Shown here in pieces: positions 1 to 6,391 of a stretch of DNA of 64,000 nt (position 1 is the stretch's first letter; the number at the start of each line of letters is the position of its first letter). The notes below the pieces were generated by a model. The model was given only the letters and a program-made list of their open reading frames with translations, had not been told where the DNA came from and searched no databases. Source of the DNA: Labrenzia sp. THAF82 (GTDB taxonomy: Bacteria > Pseudomonadota > Alphaproteobacteria > Rhizobiales > Stappiaceae); assembly GCF_009363435.1 (NCBI RefSeq), contig NZ_CP045354.1, positions 4,554,501-4,618,500 on the forward strand, in the 5' to 3' direction. Position numbers and translations under genes: made by a program.

Positions 1-474
1 AAGTTCGTCCTGGGCCTGTTTCAATGAAGCTTCAGCCTGGTCAACCTGTGCAGACGCGACCGCAAGTTCGCCCTCTGCGAGCGCAATTTCACCCTTGATT
101 TCCTCAACTTGCTGCTTCGCGGTTACGACATCAGCTTCCTGCCGACTGCTGTCCAACTTGAAGATTGGCGCTCCCGCCTTGATCTCTGTCTCAAGTTCGT
201 TGGGAACGAATATTTCTTCCACCCTACCGGATGCTTCCGGGAGGATGGGAATTGTGCGGAATGTGGACACCGCGCTTGTTGCCGTTGGGTGATAATAAAA
301 AATCAGGGTGATCAATGTGATTGTGAGCATCAGGCACGTCACAATGCCGAACCTAAGCTCATACCAGACCGAATAGAGTGTGATTTCGTGACCAATTCGT
401 TTGCCCTGTACGTATCTGCGAAACAAATAGTCAGGAAGAATTGTGATCATTGCACTGAAAAGCGTCTCGAACAT
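1..474 (-). CDS. HlyD-family membrane-fusion (adaptor) protein, N-terminal part only
   Basis: The minus strand is open from an ATG at 474 to the window edge, giving the first 158 residues. A cytoplasmic start is followed by one membrane segment near residues 46-62, then a periplasmic part with the biotinyl-lipoyl-like stretch expected of HlyD/EmrA proteins (around GRVEEIFVPNELETEIKAG). A heptad-like, Glu/Ala/Gln-rich coiled-coil hairpin begins near residue 115. Such proteins bridge an inner-membrane transporter to the outer membrane. The ATG overlaps the stop of the upstream membrane gene (TAATG), so the two are translationally coupled. The substrate cannot be told, because the C-terminus and any transporter partner lie outside the window. 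Confidence 0.8.
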   Translation of the reverse strand, partial: MFETLFSAMITILPDYLFRRYVQGKRIGHEITLYSVWYELRFGIVTCLMLTITLITLIFYYHPTATSAVSTFRTIPILPEASGRVEEIFVPNELETEIKAGAPIFKLDSSRQEADVVTAKQQVEEIKGEIALAEGELAVASAQVDQAEASLKQAQDEL

Positions 475-986
475 TAGGTGTCCTCCCGCTTTTCAGCCTG
501 AACAACAGGAGCTTCACCAACTGCTTGTGTTGCCGCTACCGATCCGGGATCTTCTGCCGGTTGAGAAGGCGGCACCTCGGACGCAGCGGCTCCTTCAGGA
601 GAGCCCTCATTCGCCTGCGCGGGCTCATATGCATCATCCCCGGAACGATTTGCGAGTTTGCTCATCGAGTTGGCTATCGATTCCAAGGGGGACATGAAGT
701 CCGGCAGTTGCACGAATGCCAGAACGAGTGCTGCGACCCAGAAAATCTGGTTATGGGTGAACAGCGCCAACAGCCCAAGCACAGCAACAAGTTCGAATTG
801 AATGCGGCCATGCTTGTGTGCCAGGCGTTCAGGCAATGAATGCAAATACAGGTAAAACGTGCCAAGGAGCACGACGATGACGATCAGTCCGATGAGGACA
901 CTCGTCATCATCTGGTCGCTACCGTCGGCAGCTGGAATAAAATATGGTAGATGATGGGGCGCTAATTCATGCGCGTTTTCGGCCAT
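474..986 (-). CDS. Small inner-membrane protein paired with HlyD adaptor
   Basis: This 170-residue protein has membrane segments at about residues 27-48, 65-78 and 81-96, then a long acidic Pro/Ala/Glu-rich tail with no predicted structure. A good Shine-Dalgarno (GGGAGA) precedes the ATG. Its stop overlaps the start of the HlyD-type gene. Small membrane proteins are often found beside EmrA/YibH-like HlyD proteins, so it probably belongs to the same envelope complex. I do not recognise the family precisely and assign no activity. Confidence 0.65.
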   Translation of the reverse strand: MAENAHELAPHHLPYFIPAADGSDQMMTSVLIGLIVIVVLLGTFYLYLHSLPERLAHKHGRIQFELVAVLGLLALFTHNQIFWVAALVLAFVQLPDFMSPLESIANSMSKLANRSGDDAYEPAQANEGSPEGAAASEVPPSQPAEDPGSVAATQAVGEAPVVQAEKREDT

Positions 987-1175
987 TGGTTTCTCCCGTG
1001 CGTACCAGGGCGCCGGGAAAAATCCGGCAACGCTGCGTCACATTAAAAAGGAAACTGAACCGGCCGTGTTAAAAAAAACAAGTCAACTGAAGATCTTGCA
1101 GTGGAAAGCTGCAACATGGCCCGCTTCCACCGATCAGGTCATTGGCAGGATTGTAAAGATTGACAGGTCTGTACC

Positions 1176-1943
1176 CTAACGCGGCGCCATACGGATAGCA
1201 CCATCCAGACGAATGGTCTCGCCATTGAGCATGTCGTTCTCGCAGATTGATTTCACAAGCTGGGCGTATTCCGACGCCTTGCCGAGCCGCGAAGGAAACG
1301 GCACTTGCTGGCCTAAGCTGTCCTGAACCTCCTGAGATAGTCCGAGGAGCATAGGCGTTTCAAATATCCCGGGAGCGATAGTCATCACACGAATGCCGGA
1401 CTTTGACAGATCGCGCGCCACAGGGAGCGTCATGCCTGCGACACCGGCTTTCGACGCGGCATAGGCAACCTGACCTATCTGACCGTCAAAAGCGGCAACC
1501 GAAGCAGTAGAAACAATCACGCCGCGGCCACCATCAGGTGTCACGGGCTCAAGATCTGCCATCCCGGTGGCCGCCAGAGACAAACAGCGGAAAGAACCGA
1601 TCAGATTGACGCCCACCACCTTTTCAAACATGTCGATGGGGTGCGGCTCACCGCGAGACGTGGTCTTGGCAACAGGGGCAATACCGGCGCAATTGACAAG
1701 TATGCGTTCCTGCCCGTGTGCAGCACGGGCCGTGTTAAATCCCTGTTCCACACTCGCCTGATCCGTCACATCGACGCTAACGAACAAGCCGCCAACGTCC
1801 GCGGCCATATCCTCGCCCTGCTCGGAGTTGCGATCGAAGAGGGTTACTTTGACGCCTTCAGCTGCAAGCATGCGCGCCGTCGCCGCACCGAGCCCGGATG
1901 CACCACCAGTAACAATGGCAGCCAGTGAGGAATCCAATTTCAC
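1176..1943 (-). CDS. Short-chain dehydrogenase/reductase (3-hydroxyacyl-CoA dehydrogenase type 2-like)
   Basis: This is a classical 255-residue SDR and probably NAD-dependent. It has the TGGASGLG dinucleotide motif (residues 12-19), NCAG near 84-87, N113, and the catalytic S148-Y161-K165 set. The order of motifs and the C-terminal LNGETIRLDGAIRMAP resemble HSD17B10-type 3-hydroxyacyl-CoA dehydrogenases, which act on short or branched acyl-CoA. I chose the GTG at 1943 because GGGAGAG lies 5 bases upstream and the Rossmann fold starts about 10 residues later; an ATG further out would add 12 unconserved residues. Two inverted repeats lie upstream (1964-1985, 1997-2014). The exact substrate is not readable from the sequence. 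Confidence 0.88.
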   Translation of the reverse strand: MKLDSSLAAIVTGGASGLGAATARMLAAEGVKVTLFDRNSEQGEDMAADVGGLFVSVDVTDQASVEQGFNTARAAHGQERILVNCAGIAPVAKTTSRGEPHPIDMFEKVVGVNLIGSFRCLSLAATGMADLEPVTPDGGRGVIVSTASVAAFDGQIGQVAYAASKAGVAGMTLPVARDLSKSGIRVMTIAPGIFETPMLLGLSQEVQDSLGQQVPFPSRLGKASEYAQLVKSICENDMLNGETIRLDGAIRMAPR

Positions 1944-1963
1944 ATCGCTCTCCCTGAACACAT

Positions 1964-1985
1964 AATTCATTGAAATCAATGAATT
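1964..1985. promoter_or_regulatory. Perfect inverted repeat in SDR leader
   Basis: The arms AATTCATTGA and TCAATGAATT (10 bp each, 2-bp centre) lie 21 bases upstream of the SDR start. On the transcript they could form a hairpin; on DNA they could be an operator. It shares the core ATTGA with the second repeat at 1997-2014. No regulator gene is adjacent. Confidence 0.45.
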
Positions 1986-1996
1986 TAATTCTCTCT

Positions 1997-2014
1997 ATTG
2001 ACGATATAGTCAAT
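1997..2014. promoter_or_regulatory. Inverted repeat overlapping the likely SDR promoter
   Basis: ATTGAC and GTCAAT flank a 6-bp spacer. On the minus strand the right arm reads TTGACT, a good -35 hexamer, with an A/T-rich stretch 17-18 bases further on as a possible -10. An operator overlapping -35 would suit a TetR- or MerR-type repressor, which is inference. Confidence 0.45.
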
Positions 2015-2101
2015 TTACGCGCCAAAGTGACCGAGAAATGCCCTGCGGTCAAGCTTTCCGAGGAAAACAGTGTGAAGGAGGTTGTAACGTTGCGCTCTGG
2101 T

Positions 2102-3457
2102 TCACCGCGCCAAGACAACGAGATCCAACGGCTTCAGGACGCCTGATACGACCGTATCACAACGGATTTCGACATCCGGACCCAGATACCCCTGGCTTTG
2201 CGCCAGTTCCCAAGTGCTTTTGTCCGTCAGCGCCTTTGTCAATTGCGCCTTGTTGGCGTCTTCCATTTTTGCAGCACGGTTGACGGCATCGCCGATAACG
2301 GTGAATTCCAGCCGGTTCTTTGAGCCGATGACACCGACCGTTACCGGTCCTGCAGCAACCGCCGTTCCAATCGTCAAAGTTCCCGGCCAGCCGGCCAAGC
2401 GAAAGCGCTGTTGATCCGACCTGACGCTTTCCACGAGCGTGGTCGCAGCTTCAAGTGCATCGGCGGCAAAACTTTCCGAAGGTTGAACCGCTCCAAAGGT
2501 CGCCAGAATGCCGTCACCCAGGAACTTGTCGACCCGACCACCGGCCTGATTGATCACTTCAACCGCCAGGTTCTGATACTCGGCAAGCACCTTCAGAACG
2601 ACTTCAGGAGGAAGCGACGAGGACACTGAGGTAAACCCGCGAATATCCGCATAAAGGATGGCTGCCTCACGCAGGTTGCCTTCACCTGCCTGAAGTTCGG
2701 TATTGGCATCGGTAATAGACGCAGCAACTTCTGGCGCGAAGAAGCGCCGTAAGTCCATGGCCGCTGCATGATCGCGTGTTGCTTCGAAAAGCATTGAGCG
2801 TCCCCGATAGAGCGCGACCGACAGGATCACGGTGACTGCGAAGATCACCATGGTCTTGTCCAGCTCTGCCCCCACCAAGATCGAATTTCCGGTCAGGTAT
2901 TCCACATAGTTTCGGGTGACTCGCATGGAGTCCATGTCGGCAAAGGCGGCATAAAACACCAGGCCAAGCCAGCCGGCGACAGCGACAAGACCCGTGGTCA
3001 ATACAAACCGCGGGTCGAAACGAAGAGCTCTCAAACCGATGAATATGAACACATACATGAGTGTTGGCGTCTTGAGATAAAACGCCGGATGCTGATCATA
3101 TTGAATGTGAAATGAAAAAATGAGCCCGACCAGCAGTGCCATGTCGACGCCGATAGAAATCAGCAGATACCATTGCGGGAGTTCGAAACGGTAGGACAGT
3201 AGCAAGCGAAAGATCGTGAAGAGGAAATACGCCCCGAGCGCAAAGGGCACAAAATTGAACCCGGCTGACCCCTCCGCGCGTGGCGCAATGATGTAAAGCG
3301 TCGAGAAAAACAGCACGAGCGCCAGTTGAACCCAACTGATCAGACGTTCCGAAGAGGCCTCACGAGCGCGGATTTCGGCGCGCACACGGTCAGGAATGCC
3401 GGCTTCCGGCGGTCCGCCGCGCAATATGTATCGCATTTTGTCCGAAAGTGAGCTCAT
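2102..3457 (-). CDS. Membrane-bound class III adenylate/guanylate cyclase
   Basis: This 451-residue protein has six membrane segments between about residues 38 and 215, then a class III cyclase catalytic domain (about 262-445). The metal-binding aspartates are visible at D271 (ILYADIRGF) and D315 (KFLGDG), and K311 fits the nucleotide-base position. In the transition-state motif, usually N-x-x-x-R, the sequence is NRAAK, so the arginine is replaced by K397; activity may be reduced or altered. The product is most likely cAMP, but purine specificity cannot be settled by eye. It follows the LuxR-type gene on the same strand, in a neighbourhood with a cNMP-binding protein and a possible phosphodiesterase. 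Confidence 0.88.
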   Translation of the reverse strand: MSSLSDKMRYILRGGPPEAGIPDRVRAEIRAREASSERLISWVQLALVLFFSTLYIIAPRAEGSAGFNFVPFALGAYFLFTIFRLLLSYRFELPQWYLLISIGVDMALLVGLIFSFHIQYDQHPAFYLKTPTLMYVFIFIGLRALRFDPRFVLTTGLVAVAGWLGLVFYAAFADMDSMRVTRNYVEYLTGNSILVGAELDKTMVIFAVTVILSVALYRGRSMLFEATRDHAAAMDLRRFFAPEVAASITDANTELQAGEGNLREAAILYADIRGFTSVSSSLPPEVVLKVLAEYQNLAVEVINQAGGRVDKFLGDGILATFGAVQPSESFAADALEAATTLVESVRSDQQRFRLAGWPGTLTIGTAVAAGPVTVGVIGSKNRLEFTVIGDAVNRAAKMEDANKAQLTKALTDKSTWELAQSQGYLGPDVEIRCDTVVSGVLKPLDLVVLAR

Positions 3458-3557
3458 GTTGACCCTTCATTTCAAGGCCTCGGAGTTTCCACATATATGC
3501 TGCGACGCGCAATAAGACCTTCGGGAATGTGAGTCAAAGTGAAGAGTTGCAGTCCGG

Positions 3558-4709
3558 TCACCGACCGCCACTCAGGCGCAACTGCTCGATCTTGCAGACA
3601 AGTTCGCTCTGTCGATGGCACCCTGACTTCGACAAGGCTGCTTTGATCTGATTGCGCACGGTATGAACGCTGACGCTTCGGTTTATGGCAATCTGGTTGA
3701 TCGATTGGCCGTTTGCCAGCATCACGGCTGCGGTGGCTTCCGTCTTACTGAGATCAAAACAGTCCTGAACCTGTTGTTGCAGTGTTTCCATGTCAGCTTC
3801 AGGTTTGATTGCAACCAGAAGCGCCGGGTTGTTCTTGGAAACAAATGCCCTGAACGGCGTTCTGTCCAATTCATCCAGGCGGACGGACATCGCGTGACAG
3901 GTCCAGCCCTGGCCTTTCTGGTCCTTGAAATTCCAGTTGCCAAATGGTGCTCGTCGGCCATTGCCTTGAAGTTGGGCCATATGACTGAATTCAAATTGGA
4001 TGGCATCTGAGCAAAACCGGATACGCTCGCCAAATGCTGCCTCGATGACACTGCCTTCCGCAAGCAGTTCCTGGGCCTCGCTGCTCGCGTAGTGGATCCT
4101 TCTGCCGGCATCAACAAGCAGTATCGCAGTCCGTGAACCGAGCCTGTGTTGTTCGGCGGCCCACTTTTCAAACGACAGCCCTGCGATCGTGCGATTTATT
4201 TCAAGCGACTGCCGAATGATGGGAGCCAGATCCTTGCAGAGCTGAAGCCAGTCGCCTTCAAATTTTGCCCGGTCTCTTTCCCTTATGTTGCCTCCGATCA
4301 GAAACATGCGATCCGCGTCGTTGGCCAACATGGCGCCCCCACCACCCCAGATGTCTTCCATAGGCAGCAGAAGATCCGCATAAAAGGATGTTCTCTTGAG
4401 TTCGCCAGGGACAATCATCTCGTCAGAGGAGATGGTGTCTCCAACCGGGCATTTGGTGAAATGAGCCGCATATGGGTTCTTATCGGCATAGTGCGCTTCG
4501 TATAATTCAAGGATCCCCGGATCATAGCCAGAGGCAAATGCCAGCGGTGCAACCTTGGTGAGCTGGTCGAAGCCGATCAACTGCGTGCAGATGTGGGTAC
4601 CCTGCACCTTTCCCAATTCGTCGAGAAACGGTTGCCAGCAAAGCGGGTCCATCGCAGCGGCCACTGCAAGATTGGACAAATGCAGGAATTTTTCCGCAGA
4701 AATGACCAC
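3558..4709 (-). CDS. LuxR-family transcriptional regulator
   Basis: This 383-residue protein has a long N-terminal region of unknown ligand (possibly PAS-like near residues 190-290, around AILLVDAGRRIHYAS). It ends in a LuxR/GerE helix-turn-helix at about 318-372 (LSKTEATAAVMLANG ... SVHTVRNQIKAALSK). There is no response-regulator receiver domain and no clear autoinducer-binding domain. The start is a GTG at 4709. It is followed at 3457 by the cyclase gene, with 100 bases between them, so cotranscription is possible. The target genes are unknown. Confidence 0.85.
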   Translation of the reverse strand: MVISAEKFLHLSNLAVAAAMDPLCWQPFLDELGKVQGTHICTQLIGFDQLTKVAPLAFASGYDPGILELYEAHYADKNPYAAHFTKCPVGDTISSDEMIVPGELKRTSFYADLLLPMEDIWGGGGAMLANDADRMFLIGGNIRERDRAKFEGDWLQLCKDLAPIIRQSLEINRTIAGLSFEKWAAEQHRLGSRTAILLVDAGRRIHYASSEAQELLAEGSVIEAAFGERIRFCSDAIQFEFSHMAQLQGNGRRAPFGNWNFKDQKGQGWTCHAMSVRLDELDRTPFRAFVSKNNPALLVAIKPEADMETLQQQVQDCFDLSKTEATAAVMLANGQSINQIAINRSVSVHTVRNQIKAALSKSGCHRQSELVCKIEQLRLSGGR

Positions 4710-5035
4710 CCTTGCCCCCCAAGGTTCTCACATACGCGACGTCAATTCGGCATTTCTCACGTGCGTTCTGAAAAAGATTTCGACACGTTTAGCCCAAATG
4801 GACCATGCACTTAATGTATACACCCTGTAAACAACTTTTGATCGCAAAGGTCATTCGTTCTCTACGTGTTTGGAAGTTGAGAGCGTCTGAGTTCCGGGTG
4901 CAACCAAGGAATTCCCGCACTCCTGCAGTCGGCAGGCGATCAATAGTTTAGCGTGTATTATTTTTTTGGCGGCCGTTTGGGCCGCCTTTTTTAATTTAGA
5001 GGCCCGTTTTTAATTTATGGCCCCGTCGCGGCTCG
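4710..5035. other. Intergenic region with a plus-strand terminator and no ORF: possible small RNA
   Basis: Both flanking genes are on the minus strand, so this region should hold only the promoter of the LuxR-type gene. It nevertheless contains a canonical terminator oriented for plus-strand transcription (4968-4992) with no plus-strand ORF before it. A weak plus-strand promoter-like TTGATC sits at 4838. I see no tRNA, 6S, SRP or tmRNA signature. Confidence 0.35.
4968..4992 (+). terminator. Rho-independent terminator, plus strand
   Basis: GGCGGCC and GGCCGCC form a perfect 7-bp stem with loop GTTTG, followed directly by TTTTTT. On the minus strand the stem is followed by A residues, so it works only for rightward transcripts. 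Confidence 0.75.
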
Positions 5036-5860
5036 TTAAGGTCGCAACACCATGCCTTCACTTGCAACCAACATACCCGGGTAGCTGTTTTGTGCCGCAA
5101 GCCCGATTTCATCGAGTTCATCATCTGAACGGCGCGGATCGTGGTGGAACAGCACAGGTGTCTTCACATCTCCATCCTTGGCCAGCTGAACAGCTTTTTC
5201 CCACGTAGAGTGCCCCCAGCCCTTGAAGGAAACGTATTCGCTGTCGGTAAACATGGCATCATAGATCATGATGTCAGCGCCGCGCACGAAGTCAGGCAAG
5301 GCCGCGTCGATTTCCGGGTCGCCATGTTCGTGGTCCGTAATGATGCAGATCGACTTGCCATGGTAGTCAAACCGATAGCCGCAGGCACCGCCCGGATGGT
5401 TCAGTTTGGTGGTTCGAATGACCAGGTCGTCTTCACGCGGGATGTTGTCGCCTGCAGTGAAGGATTTGAATTCCACGGCTTTTAACGTTTTGGCCGCGAC
5501 CGGAAAGATCGGCGGCGACATGATCCTGCTGACGATGTCGACGAGGCTGGTTTCATCCTGAAAATGACCGGCCCAGGCAGTCACTTCAAAGCTCGGATCG
5601 TAGGCAGGTTTGAAAAACGGCAGACCGCATATGTGGTCGAGATGCGTGTGCGTGAACAAAAGATCGAAACGGCGATGCTTACCTTTTAGAAGCTCCATGC
5701 CAAGGTTTCGTGCGCCTGATCCGCAATCAACGAGGACGAGTGCGTCCCCTGCATGGATTTCGAACGACGACGTCTCGCCGCCATACCGGAGAGTGCTCGA
5801 ACCCGGCGTCGGAGTTGAGCCTCTGACTCCCCAGCATCGAAGCGAAAATTCCTCAGCCAC
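5036..5860 (-). CDS. Metallo-beta-lactamase-fold hydrolase (PhnP / class II phosphodiesterase-like)
   Basis: This 274-residue protein has the binuclear metal motif HTHLDH at residues 71-76, a further NHPGG histidine near 155, TDHEHGD near 172-178 and FHHDP near 238. The opening RCWGVRGSTPTPG with YGGETSS is typical of the PhnP/RNase Z/class II cAMP-phosphodiesterase branch. The start is a GTG with AGGGAG 7 bases upstream. It lies 10 bases downstream of a cyclic-nucleotide-binding protein gene, which makes a role in cyclic nucleotide turnover attractive, but a general phosphodiester hydrolase is equally compatible. Confidence 0.8.
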   Translation of the reverse strand: MAEEFSLRCWGVRGSTPTPGSSTLRYGGETSSFEIHAGDALVLVDCGSGARNLGMELLKGKHRRFDLLFTHTHLDHICGLPFFKPAYDPSFEVTAWAGHFQDETSLVDIVSRIMSPPIFPVAAKTLKAVEFKSFTAGDNIPREDDLVIRTTKLNHPGGACGYRFDYHGKSICIITDHEHGDPEIDAALPDFVRGADIMIYDAMFTDSEYVSFKGWGHSTWEKAVQLAKDGDVKTPVLFHHDPRRSDDELDEIGLAAQNSYPGMLVASEGMVLRP

Positions 5861-5870
5861 GTGTTACTCC

Positions 5871-6329
5871 CTAACCACCGGAGGACCCCCTGCGCGCATC
5901 CGCAAGGTCACGGGTCGTGCGTTCAAGACGAAGCGCAAGCGTCCGCATCACTTCCAGCGATATATCCGGAAATTCTTGCAAGAGTTTCAAGAAATCATCT
6001 TTTGAAACAGTCAGAACGTCCATGTTGTTGGCAGCGACAAGTGTCGCTGTTCTGGGAACGTCGCACAAAATGGCAATTTCACCGACAATGGAATTTTCCG
6101 ACACCTGGGCGACTTTCTTCTCGCCTTCCGGTGTCTGGACCAGGACATTCGCGTCGCCGGACAGGATGATAAAGGCACAGTCACCTTCTTCACCCTGGGA
6201 ACAAAGACGCTCTCCTTCCGGATACTCGGTCCGATCGCTGATGAAGGCAAGGAGACGCAGCTTGGTCTCGTCAATACCGTGGAATAGCGGAACCTTACGA
6301 AGGGCTTCGACTTCAGTTTCTAGTGTCAT
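5871..6329 (-). CDS. Stand-alone cyclic nucleotide-binding domain protein
   Basis: The 152 residues form one CRP-type cNMP-binding beta-roll plus C-terminal helices. The phosphate-binding cassette SIVGEIAIL...VPRTAT keeps the glutamate (E84) and arginine (R93) that contact cyclic nucleotide in CRP and PKA. There is no DNA-binding helix-turn-helix or other output domain, so it probably acts by protein contact. It is the middle gene of ABC exporter - cNMP receptor - MBL hydrolase; GGAGGAG precedes the ATG. I infer that it couples cyclic nucleotide level to the exporter-like protein encoded upstream. Confidence 0.85.
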   Translation of the reverse strand: MTLETEVEALRKVPLFHGIDETKLRLLAFISDRTEYPEGERLCSQGEEGDCAFIILSGDANVLVQTPEGEKKVAQVSENSIVGEIAILCDVPRTATLVAANNMDVLTVSKDDFLKLLQEFPDISLEVMRTLALRLERTTRDLADARRGSSGG

Positions 6330-6391
6330 GTTCTCCTCCCCGGCATTTTGGGCCGCTGCTTCGCGGCCTTACCGTGTTTTCCGCCATTGTC

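Noticed and set aside
4860-4950. tRNA or 6S RNA in the LuxR-MBL intergenic region
   Set aside because: No GGTTCGA-type T-loop, no cloverleaf pairing and no long 6S-type closed stem; only the terminator is convincing.
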